A program made the position numbers and the translations under genes. Below, piece after piece: positions 1 to 9,480 of a DNA stretch of 38,030 nt. Every line of letters starts with the position of its first letter. The first letter of the stretch is position 1. Source of the stretch: Purshia tridentata (lineage: Eukaryota > Streptophyta > Magnoliopsida > Rosales > Rosaceae); NCBI GenBank assembly GCA_003254885.1, contig QANT01000528.1, positions 1-38,030 on the forward strand. Direction: 5' to 3'. The notes under the pieces are model-generated. The model did not search any database and was not told the origin of the DNA. It saw only the letters and a program-made list of their open reading frames with translations.

Positions 1-1266
1 AATTCATATTGATTATCTTAATTTTAAAAGATAATCTGAGTCAAAATTTTAAAAAGTCTGTTTTTTGGACCTCAATCTAAAAAATTGGATGTAAGTATTA
101 ATTTAAATTTCTATATGGTTTTAGTCTAAATAACCTTTCAAAATTGGATTTATTTCTAATTATTCCTAAGATTAATGGAGACCAAAACATTGGAATTGAC
201 GCTACAACTAAGTTTTCATATTATTCAAGGCCCAATGCTCTCATCTTGACTTGACTTGAATTTAAATGTTTGGAAATATGGAACCTTAATTGAATACTTG
301 TGACTTTGAGAAATGTAGTCTTCTTACCAAAGTCCATTCATTATGTCTACTCAGAGTCCAAAGCCTAGTCTAGTATTGCTGCAAAATCAGTCTTTACGAG
401 TCTTTAACACTGATCAAATTCGAGTTGTGCTCCCATGGCGAACAATCCGACTTTGTGTCTACTGTCCCGTATGTTTTTATTTTTTAAACTCAATCAAGAA
501 TTTGAACAAATTTTATGATAATTCAATGATTCCTCTGTTCTTATATGATTTATTTCCTTTTTTTCACTCATTCTATTCATTGGATTATTAGCTATATCTC
601 GCGGTTTTTTCAAGCCGAGCATCAATTTTACTTGTATGTTGAAAATTTGCCTTAATTTTAATGTCGGGATTTCAAAGTAGCAGATTAACCAAAAGAAGAG
701 TGAAGTACTAATGCTTTAGAAATTTATTTGTTTAAAAAGATTAATAAAGAAAACATGTGAAGTAATATAGCTTTTTTCAGCTTTTTTTTTTTTGGCAACA
801 ATACCCAACCCCAAGCAATTATTTACTTTTCCATGAAGTGATGAACCGAAACCATATTCACCAAAAGAAAATAAATATTCTCGACTAAAAAAAAATAAAA
901 AAATAAAAATTATAGACGAATAAATAGCAATCCTAAATTCCTAAATAAGTAAGGAAAAAGTTTACCACGAAACTTTTCCCTCAAGTTACCCGGGCTTCCA
1001 AGTTACACAGCCAAAGACAACTTACTTAAACCCAACCCAACCCTACCCTATAAAACAACCTATATGATCACATAGCCGAAGACACTTACTCACCCAAGCA
1101 CCATTAAATTACCTGCCTTGTGAAGGACAGTTTTGTGTATTTTATATTTTCTTCTTCTTCTTCTTCAGATCCGTGTGATTTTGCTTTGAGTTCTGAACCG
1201 AGAATGACAAATAAAAGAGCAAAAATATCACATGAGTCAAAACAGGAGAGAGAGGGAGAGACAAAG
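1..1266. other. Intergenic region upstream of Hsp70 copy 1
   Basis: No coding gene is visible. The stretch is AT-rich. Two segments are old duplicates of DNA lying upstream of the other Hsp70 copies: about 348-425 resembles 3464-3556 (before copy 2), and about 631-680 resembles 7523-7570 (before copy 3). This suggests that the duplication units included promoter DNA. A TATA-like box lies at 1049-1055, and a TTC microsatellite ending in CAG at about 1150-1167 could be a remnant leader-intron acceptor. Confidence 0.6.
1049..1055 (+). promoter_or_regulatory. TATA-like box of Hsp70 copy 1
   Basis: TATAAAA lies in a C-rich context 218 nt before the copy 1 start codon. The position is plausible for a core promoter with a leader. 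No perfect heat-shock element (GAA-NN-TTC) was seen close by. The gene it would serve is broken. Confidence 0.4.
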
Positions 1267-2630
1267 ATGAGCGTAAAAGAGAGTTATACAATAGGGATTG
1301 ACTTGGGGACAACTTATTCGTGTGTGGCAGTGTGGAAGCAGGATCACGGAGAAATCATAGTGAACGATCAAGGCAACAGGACTACTCCATCTTGTGTCGC
1401 CTTCACTGATCTGATACCGAGCGATTGGTAGGAGATGCTGCCATTAACCAACTCACAACAAACCCTGCCAGCTCCATCTTTGGTAACCTCATCTTCTTAC
1501 ATATATCGATCTACATATATACCAATTTATTGCCATTTTTTTTTTTAATCAAAATAGACCATTGTTTGTGTTACATTGTGGCTGAGTAAGAGACAAGAGA
1601 ATTGGAGATTTTCAATGAACAATGTGATATTTACCAACCACAACGAACATTTGAATTAGTACAATAAAAGAATCATAATAGTTTAGATGATCCTATATTC
1701 AGTGATGCCTCTGTTCAAAGTGATAAGAAGCTCTGGCCTTTCAGGGGCATTGAAGGTCCTGATGATAAGCCCATGATTGTGGTTAGCCAAAAGGGCCCGA
1801 AGAAACAGTATTCTGCCTAACAAGTCTCATCCATGATTCTCGCAAAGTTGCGGAAGATGGCCGAAGCTTACCTCGAATCAACCGTGAGGGATGTTGTTAT
1901 CGCTGTCCCTGCTTACTTCAATAACTCACAACGTCAGGCGACCAAAAAGGCTGGTGTCCTTGCTGGCCTGCATGTAATGAGCATTATCAATGAAGCAACT
2001 GCCGCAGCCATTGCTTATGGGCGTGACAAGAAGGCCGTTTGGTGTAGCAAGAGAAATGTCCTGATATATGATTTGGGTGGCGGTACTTTGGATGTCTCAC
2101 TACTTAGCATAGGTAATGGTGACTTTGAAGTGAAGGCCACGGCAGGAGACACTCATCTTGGAGGTGAAGACTTAGTTAACGGAATGGTGAATTACTGTGT
2201 TGAGGAATTCAATAGGAAACATAATTTGGATGTTAATGGAAACTCCAGAGCTCTGTGGAGGTTAAGAAATGCATGTGAGAAGGCAAAGAGGAGACTTTCA
2301 TTCATCTCTGAAACTGACATTGAAATTGATTGTTTGGATAAAGGTAGTGATTTCTATATAAAAATTACCAGTGACAAATTTGAAGAACTAAACATGGATT
2401 TCTTCAACAAATGTATGGAGCCTGTGGAGAAGTGTTTGAGTGATGCTAAAATGGATGTAAACAGTGTCCAGGAAGTTGTTCTTTTTGGTGGTTCTTCCAG
2501 AATTCCCAAGGTGCAACAACTATTACAGAATTTCTTCAAGGGAAAGGAGCTGAGCAAGGGAATTAATCCTGATGAGGCGGTGGCATATGGAGCTGCTGTT
2601 GAAGCTGCAGTGCTGCAGTCTTCAGTGTGA
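1267..2630 (+). pseudogene. Hsp70 pseudogene, copy 1 (ATPase domain only)
   Basis: This is a remnant of a cytosolic Hsp70 chaperone gene. It starts at ATG 1267 and shows the phosphate-1 loop ([15 protein letters not shown]) near the N-terminus. From about 1833 it carries an intact run with [11 protein letters not shown], the phosphate-2 motif ([12 protein letters not shown]), [10 protein letters not shown] and the adenosine-site motif ([13 protein letters not shown]). Three breaks are visible. A 5-bp tandem duplication at 1406-1415 shifts the frame. The start of exon 2 near 1685-1700 is degraded and partly deleted. An in-frame TAA lies at 1818-1820. The copy ends at 2630 just after the ATPase domain, with no substrate-binding domain behind it. 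The position of the single intron (after codon 71, from about 1482) matches copies 2 and 3. It is a direct tandem paralogue of both. The long 3' run could still be transcribed, but a working chaperone is not expected. Confidence 0.9.
1406..1415 (+). repeat. 5-bp tandem duplication causing a frameshift
   Basis: CTGAT occurs twice in a row (1406-1410 and 1411-1415). Copies 2 and 3 have a single ACTGAT at the same codon position. Removing one unit restores the frame into the expected [10 protein letters not shown] run, so this is the frame-breaking lesion of exon 1. Confidence 0.85.
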
Positions 2631-3712
2631 ACGGTATTTTTCCCCAAAAACGAGATTTGGAATAGTATGGCGTAATGTAAATTCAACTTCCAATGCAAGA
2701 GGAAACATATATATATAATACAGGATTACAAGGAAAGTTAACCGATTGTTATTTTTTGAGGTTTAAATTCATGTGAGAACTGAGAATGCAAATATGAGAC
2801 TTCCAATTATGAGGAGTTTTACAAGTTTTGTTTTATGCTTTTTTAACAATCAAAATTTTCGTTTCTGTCCACATAATTGATCAATGTCAGCATGCAATTG
2901 CAAATCCACAATATTTACACTGTTTCTTACCCAAAATAAATCTTGCACCTGTTTTTCTTTCAATCTCCCTTAGAAAAAGCTTAATTAACATTTTCCATAT
3001 GAAAAATATGATTATTTCTTCTTCTCCTTTTTTTATTTTTTTTTTTATGAAGTAGATTATTTCTTTGCCTACATAGGATGAAAATGTCATTACCTCCATC
3101 TAGGGTCGATCCTGAAATTCTACAAGTCCAAAGAGAATCATATCATTTATCATAACACATATGAGATTTATAAAACTTAAAGTTCTAAGTGGTTGTTTTA
3201 TTTGCCTACTCTCAAGACCGAGATTCGATCAATTCATTAGTTTTTAGCTCCCAGCCCCATCATCGTATAGTTATATCTCTTTAAAAGAAGTGCAAGAACA
3301 CCCGTCAAGCACTATTCAATAAATGGTTAAATCTCTTTAATGGAGACCAAAATGAATTAACTAAAGACATGGATTTGTAGGGTGTTTACTATTTTTTGGG
3401 CAATGTAGGGTCTTTACTTTTAACTTAACAAAAAGGTAGACTAGCCCATTCTTTACTTTTCTCGGAGCCCAAAGCCCAGACCAATACAGCTGAAGAGGCA
3501 ACTCAACTACTCAAGTCATGGCAGTCGTTACGAGTCTGTATCACTGACCAAATTCGTAACAATCACAGTGCACACTTCATATATTCTAAGGTCTCTTAGT
3601 CTTCCTCTTGAGTCCAAATTCGTGTTCTTTTTTTTCGGGGTACAACAAATCCTCAAACTTACATACCTTTTTCTCAACTTGACTTGTTCTTCTTTCAGTT
3701 TTGGAGTTGAGA
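2631..3712. other. Intergenic region between Hsp70 copies 1 and 2
   Basis: No gene is visible and no Hsp70 substrate-binding-domain sequence follows copy 1. The segment from about 3464 to 3556 resembles 348-425. A probable leader-intron acceptor (CTTTCAG, ending at 3698) lies 15 nt before the copy 2 start codon, matching the arrangement at copy 3. Confidence 0.55.
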
Positions 3713-5187
3713 ATGGGAGGGGAAGAAGGCCATGCAATTGGAATTGATCTGGGGACAACTTACTCGTGCGTAGCAGTGTGGCAGGAAGATCATGAAGAAA
3801 TCATAGTGAATGATCAAGGCAACAGGACCACTCCATCCCACGTTGCTTTCACTGATACTGAGCAATTGGTAGGTGATGCAGCATTTAACCAGCTCATCAG
3901 AAACCCCAAAAACTCGGTCTTTGGTAATGCTATCTTATTCATCCCACGTTTGTTTCTCAAATGATCAAATAATGTGTATTCATGACATCATTTGACTGCA
4001 TGCTTCCTTTCTTCTCAATTTCTTTATTTGGCCATAAATATGTGTAAATTTGGATTTATTGGGCTATATATTTGTTTCTGATGAGTAAGTATATATACCT
4101 GACATGCATGCAATTAGGTATGCAATATGCAATTTATAATACAGTGCAAGGTATTTTTGTGATTTTTATGTTTTATTTTTTCAAAAAGTTTCTTTAGAAA
4201 ACTTTGTACAAGGAAGGTGTTATTTAGTTAAACAGATAAAGACAACATTGCTCCCTAAATCTGCAAGTGAGGACCTTTCATATAGCAAGTTGATAGTGTC
4301 ACAATTACTAACCAAATAACCACAAAAAACATTTTAATTTGTCCCAAAATACCTGATATTAAGATTTAACTTAATCATTCTGTTATTTCTGTTGTGCGAC
4401 CTAATTAATTGTAATTGCTGGTGTGTGTACATTTTCATTCATCATTTCCTTCTAAAATTCCTCTCGATCACTCTTTTTCTTTTTCCGGATTGTGTTTCTG
4501 AGTTTGGCATTAATTTTGCAGATGCAAAGCGATTAATTGGTAGGAGATTCAGTGATACTTTTGTTCAAAATGATTTGAAACTCTGGCCATTCAAGGTCAT
4601 TAGAGGTTCTGGTGACAAACCCATGATTGTGGTTACCAATAATGGCCAAGAAAAACAGTTTGCAGCTAAACAAATCTCATCCATGGTTCTTGCAAAGATG
4701 CGTGAGATTGCTGAGGCTATCCTCCACTGTGAAAAATGCAATTATCACCGTTCCTGCTTACTTCAGTGACTCACAGCGTCAAGCTACCAAAAATGCAGGT
4801 GTCATGGCTGGCCTGAATGTGATGCGTATTATCAACGAACCAACAGCCGCAGCCATTGCGTTTGGCCTTGACAAGGGTGTTGGTTGGTATAGTAAGCGAA
4901 ATGTATTGATATTTGACTTTGCTTACCATAGGGTATGGTGTGTTTGAAGTGAAGGCTACTGCAGGAGACACTCACCTTGGTGGTGAAGACTTTGTTAACA
5001 GAATGGTGAACTACTGTGTTGAGGAATTCAAGAGGAAGCATAATTTGGACGTTCGTGAAAATGTAAGAGTTCTCAGGAAGTTAAGAAATGCTTGTGAGAA
5101 GGCAAAGATGAGGCTTTCTTTTACATTGGTCACTGACATTGAAATTGATTGTTGGGATCATGATTTCTACATAACTATTACTCGTGC

Positions 5188-5399
5188 CAAATTTGAACAG
5201 CTGAACATGGATTACTTCATGAAGTGTATGGAGCCAGTGGAGAATTGTTTGAAGGATGCTGAGATGGACATAAGCAGTGTGGATGATGTTGTTCAAATTT
5301 GAACAGCTGAACATGGATTACTTCATGAAGTGTATGGAGCAAGTGGAGAATTGTTTGAAGGATGCTGAGATGGACATAAGCAGTGTGGATGATGTTGTT
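5188..5399 (+). repeat. 106-bp tandem duplication inside Hsp70 copy 2
   Basis: Two adjacent copies, 5188-5293 and 5294-5399, have a period of 106 nt and start CAAATTTGAACAGCTG. I see one mismatch (GAGCCAGTGG versus GAGCAAGTGG). Because 106 is not a multiple of three, it shifts the reading frame. The near identity points to a recent event compared with the divergence between the Hsp70 copies. Confidence 0.93.
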
Positions 5400-5667
5400 C
5401 TTGTGGGTGGCTCTTCTAGGATTCCCAAGGTGCAAAAACTATTGCAAAATGTGTTCAAGGGAAAGAGTCTGTGCAAGAGCATTAATGCTGATGAGGCTGT
5501 GGCATATGGAGCTGCTGTTCAAGCTGCAGCCTTGAGTGGGAATGGTAATGAGAAGCTTGAAGACTTCAGACTCTTGGATGCTCCCATGTCACTTGGTATG
5601 GTGAGTGGTACAAAACGTGACATGAAAATTGTTATTCCAAGAAACTCGAGAATTCCTATTACGATTG

Positions 5668-6308
5668 TGTTAGGACTGATAGCTTAATAACTCCACCAGT
5701 CTACACCTGCAATGAATACAAAAAATGAAATGGCCCAGAAGCATTTACACAAACAACCAACACAGATTTATAGTGGTTCGGCTCAACTGCCTACATCCAC
5801 TTTGCACACCCACTTTCACTAAATATGATAGAAGAAATTACAAAGAATATGGATCAGCTGATACCACATCCATCTAGGGATGGCAAAAATCCCCGCGGGT
5901 TCGGGTCCCCGCGGGGATCCGATCCGATTAAAACCCGATGGGGATGATAAACGGGGCCGGGTTNTCTCTCTAACATACACTCTCTGCTTGCTCTTCGTAA
6001 TAGCAAGCTCCTCTACTTCACAGAAAGGAAATGCAGCAGCCCTGAGAATTTCTTCGCACACTGAGAGACTCACACACAGAGAGAAAAAAAAAGAGGACAC
6101 CGACTCCACCAACCTTGTTCTAATTATACCTGTCTTCTATCTCAGGTTTTTTTCTTCTTAGGATCCGTTACATGCCCCGACAGCAAAACCAAAGGAAGGA
6201 ATATCATGATCAGAAAAAAAAGAAGGGGATGGCTGAAATGATGCTGTCAGATAGTGGGTGGGCCCCCTGCATAATGTAAAATGGTTTTGAGCTCCACCAA
6301 TCATAACA
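5668..6308 (+). mobile_element. Solo-LTR-like insertion with 5-bp target duplication
   Basis: The 641-bp insertion begins TGTTAGGACTGATAGC and ends CCAATCATAACA, giving the TG...CA ends and the short inverted terminus TGTTA/TAACA typical of retrotransposon LTRs. It is flanked by GATTG on both sides (5663-5667 and 6309-6313), a 5-bp target-site duplication. Removing it together with one GATTG rejoins Hsp70 sequence that aligns with copy 3. No internal retrotransposon genes are present, so it fits a solo LTR left by LTR-LTR recombination. Inside are a GTGGTTCGGC...CCTACATCCAC stretch of the type seen in plant LTRs, an ambiguous base at 5964, and a GC-rich foreign-looking segment at 5875-5963. 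The strand assignment is arbitrary. Confidence 0.82.
5875..5963. mobile_element. GC-rich nested fragment, possibly hAT-like terminus
   Basis: This 89-nt GC-rich piece inside the LTR starts TAGGGATGGCAAAAAT, which resembles Ac/hAT-type termini, and contains a CCCCGCGGG palindromic run. It stops at the single N (5964), after which ordinary LTR-like sequence resumes. No matching right end or 8-bp target duplication is visible. It may be a truncated nested element, or an assembly collapse at the N. Confidence 0.35.
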
Positions 6309-6744
6309 GATTGTTTGTACTTCCACTACCGTCTGTGATAACCAATGTAGTGGCAGAGTCGCCATTTATGAGGGTGAGAGTACAACAGCCAGAAATAATA
6401 ACTTCTTGGGTGAATTTATCTTGGATTACATTCCTCCATCCCCCAAGGGTGTTCCTGAAATTACTATTTGCTTTGATATTGATGTTAATGGTATCCTTAG
6501 TGTTTCTGCTGAGGACAAGTCCACCGGTCAGAAGAAAGAGATTACAATTAACAGTGTGAGAAGAACTTGTGAGGGAATTGAGAAGGTGATGTCGTGGCAT
6601 ATATTACAATTAAATCCATTGATATTTTACAGGTTTAGCCGTATTTAATTATTTTCAGGCCTCATGGGCAGAATCCTTTACTATAAGCCACTTTTGTTTG
6701 AAATGATTGAATCATTCTAAGTTTAGTATTCTTGCTCCGCAAGG

Positions 6745-6823
6745 TTCTGCGTCTACTTCTACCTCTACCTCTACTTCTACTTCTACTTCTACTTCTACTT
6801 CTAATTCTACTTCTACTTTACAG
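6745..6823 (+). repeat. Simple repeat (TCTACT)n
   Basis: A run of CTTCTA/CCTCTA hexamers with few interruptions follows the 3' end of Hsp70 copy 2. Confidence 0.9.
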
Positions 6824-7193
6824 TTCCACTAAAATTGTTTATAAATATAATTTGTATCTTCGCAAATGTTGAAGGAAAGTATATAGAGAAACAAAATAAG
6901 CCTTTATTTTATCAAATGTGGCCCACAGATTCTTTTATTTTCTTCTCGTCGAAGTATCATCCCAATTGATAATGCATAACTTTTGAGTGGGGACACAGAC
7001 ATTTTTGAATTTTTTTTTAATCAAAAGTGGGACGCAGATTGTAATAATAATAATCGAAATTCTCTATACAGAGAAAGAGTGGAGAAATTACCTTGAACCA
7101 ACCGAAGGACACTCTGGCTCTTCTTCTTATTGTTGCTTAATCTGTTTTTTATTTTGTTTCCTTTCTCTGCTATCTGGTCTTCTTCAGATTAAG

Positions 7194-7795
7194 GTATGAC
7201 TTTGAATCTCTCTCCCTCTAATTACTCAGATTTATTTGATGACCTTCATGCAGTGGAGTTATAGAACTGTTATATGTGAACTTTCATGCCGTGATTTTCT
7301 TTTTAATTTATGTAAATGTAAACACCACATATTGTTGGCTGCTTTAGATGCTGTAGATAATCTTTAATGTGTTATATAAGTTGTTAATTTTCAATTGGTT
7401 ATAATTGAAATCTCAAACAAATTGACAAAGCCCTGGAATTCCTTCTCCTTTTCTCTTTTTAATGATATAAATTTCATTAGTAGCTATACACAATTCAATT
7501 TCCTAAGCTGACCTTTAAGCAGGTTGAAAATTTTGCCTTGATTTTGATTATGGGACTTCAGGTTGAGTAGTACCAGAAGTACTATAGCTTTATAAGTTTA
7601 TTAGTTTTTAAAACTAATATATCACTTTCACAAAGTAGTTTGTGGCATTCTCATATCATTGGAACTTCTTACCCTGAACTTCTCCCTCGCTATTCACTTG
7701 TACCAAATTCAAAGACACGGCTAGGGGCACTCACCCCAAGCATTCCAGCGACACTAGTCTATCTGTTACCATTTTTCTTCTTTTAAATTTTATAG
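7194..7795 (+). other. Predicted leader (5' UTR) intron of Hsp70 copy 3
   Basis: CAGATTAAG|GTATGAC donor and TTTTATAG|AGTTTTCGAGC acceptor flank 602 nt of AT-rich DNA directly before the start codon. Copy 2 has an equivalent acceptor at 3698. The call rests on splice-site appearance only. Confidence 0.45.
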
Positions 7796-7811
7796 AGTTT
7801 TCGAGCTGAGA

Positions 7812-9480
7812 ATGGCGAGACAAGAAGAGGGTCCTGCAATTGGAATCGATCTGGGGACAACGTACTCGTGCGTGGCAGTATGGCAGCACGATCATGTAGA
7901 AATTATAGTGAACGATCAGGGCAACAGGACCACTCCATCTTATGTTGCATTCACTGATACAGAGCGGTTGATAGGCGATGCAGCCATTCACCAGGTCATT
8001 AGAAACCCCTCCAACACCGTCTTTGGTAAACTCTTCCCACATCAACATTTGTACCAATTGTTTTTCATTTGTTTCTCAGTTTTTCTAAGTTTGGCTTCAG
8101 TTTACAGATGCAAAGCGGTTGATTGGTAGAAGATTCAGTGATGCCTCTATTCAAAATGATGTGAAGCTCTGGCCATTCAAAGTTATTAAAGGTCCTAATG
8201 ACAAGCCCATGATTGTGGTTACCCACAAAGGTCAAGAGAAACAGTTTGCTGCTGAGGAAATCTCATCCATGGTTCTAGCAAAGATGCGAGAGATTGCTGC
8301 AGCCTACCTTGGCTCAACTGTGAGAAATGCAGTTATTACCGTCCCCGCTTACTTCAATGACTCGCAGCGTCAAGCTACAAAAAATGCTGGTGCCAATGCT
8401 GGCCTAAAGGTGATGCGTATTATCAATGAACCAACAGCTGCAGCTATTGCTTATGGGATTGACAAGAAGGCTGGTTGGTATAGCAAGAGAAACGTGATGA
8501 TATTTGATTTGGGCGGTGGTACTTTAGATGTCTCACTACTCTCCATAGGGAGTGATGTTTTCGATGTGATGGCCACAGCTGGGGACACTCACCTTGGAGG
8601 TGAAGATTTTGATAGCAGAATGGTGAACTATTGTGTTGAACAATTCAAGAAAAAACATAATTTGGACGTTAGTGGGAACCCCAGAGCTCTTAGGAGGTTA
8701 AGAAATGCATGTGAGAAGGCAAAGAGGAGACTTTCATTTACAATTATGACTGACATTGAAATTGATTGCTTGGATCAGAGTAATGATTTCTGCATAACAT
8801 TTACCCGTGCCAAATTTGAACAACTGAACAAGGATTTCTTCAACAAGTGTATGGAGCCTGTGAACAAGTGTTTGAAGGATGCTAAGATGGACATAAGCAG
8901 TGTGGATGATGTTGTTCTTGCTGGTGGGTCTTCTAGAATTCCCAAGGTGCAACAGTTATTGCAGGATGTGTTCAAAGGGAAGGAGTTGTGCATGGGCATT
9001 AACCCAGATGAGGCTGTGGCATATGGTGCTGCTGTTCAAGCTGCAGTCTTGAGTGGAAATCAAAATGGGAAGCTTCAAGGCTTCACTCTCTTGGATGTCA
9101 CCCCACTATCACTTGGAGTGGAGGTTGAAGAAAAAAATGTGATGCAAGTTGTGATTCCAAGAAACAGCAAAATTCCCGTCAGGATGAACCATTCTTTGAC
9201 CACTCTTTATGACAACCAAACTGCTGTTTGCTTCCCTGTCTATGAGGGTGAGAGTTCATCAACTTTAAATAATAACTTTTTGGGCCAATTTAGCCTCCTT
9301 GACATTCCTCCAGCTCCCAAGGCTGTTCCTAGCTTCAACGTTTGCTTTGATATTGATGCCAATGGTATCTTAAATGTCTCTGCTGAGGACGAGTCCACCG
9401 GCCAGAAGAAAGGGATTACAATCATGAGTGATGGTGGTGACAGAACAAATTATGAGGGAATTGAAAAGCTGAAGATTTAA
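7812..9480 (+). CDS. HSP70: Lid-less cytosolic-type Hsp70 (copy 3, intact frame)
   Basis: This is an ATP-dependent chaperone of the Hsp70 family, cytosolic type (no signal or transit peptide). The CDS is join(7812..8025,8108..9480), 528 residues. The 82-nt intron is GTAAAC...TTACAG and splits the Asp codon of VFDAKRL, as in its paralogues. ATPase domain motifs are intact: IDLGTTYSC (12-20), [11 protein letters not shown] (about 150-160), [14 protein letters not shown] (203-216) and [13 protein letters not shown] (about 344-356). The interdomain linker [10 protein letters not shown] is at about 399-408. The beta-sandwich substrate-binding part runs to about 515 and includes [16 protein letters not shown]. 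The protein then stops at EGIEKLKI, where typical plant cytosolic Hsp70 (about 650 residues) continues with the helical lid and the EEVD co-chaperone tail. Several usually conserved positions differ, for example VLAGGSS for VLVGGST. An AATAAA overlaps the stop codon (9479-9484). It may be a working lid-less variant or an early pseudogene. Confidence 0.88.

Larger units (their letters stand above)
3713..6585 (+). pseudogene. Hsp70 pseudogene, copy 2 (multiply disrupted)
   Basis: This is a nearly full-span but broken Hsp70 gene. Exon 1 runs 3713-3923 (ATG within GAGAATGGGAGG). The intron is 3924-4521 (GTAATG...TTGCAG), and exon 2 begins at 4522 with the [10 protein letters not shown] motif. Lesions in order are as follows. 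A net 5-nt loss at 4719-4728 shifts the frame. A net loss of about 26 nt near 4918-4923 removes the phosphate-2 loop [11 protein letters not shown] 106-bp tandem duplication (5188-5293 and 5294-5399) shifts the frame again. A 641-bp LTR-like insertion at 5668-6308 sits within the substrate-binding domain. Coding similarity resumes at about 6314 and runs to about 6585, including CFDIDVNGILSVSAED. It ends at the same EGIEK point where copy 3 stops, so the lid was already missing from the shared ancestor or diverges there in both. ATP binding would be lost even without the frameshifts. Confidence 0.92.
6586..7811. other. Intergenic region and leader of Hsp70 copy 3
   Basis: This region contains a degenerate TCTACT/TTCTAC simple repeat at about 6745-6823 and AT-rich DNA. 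A probable untranslated leader exon ends at 7193. A leader intron is predicted from 7194 (GTATGAC) to 7795 (TTTATAG), 16 nt before the copy 3 ATG. The leader around 7085-7110 resembles the stretch near 1105-1130 before copy 1. No other gene is visible. Confidence 0.5.

Noticed and set aside
7040-7080. GAAATTC and GAGAAA words near the Hsp70 copy 3 leader as a heat-shock element
   Set aside because: The spacing does not meet the alternating GAA-NN-TTC rule; no convincing element found.
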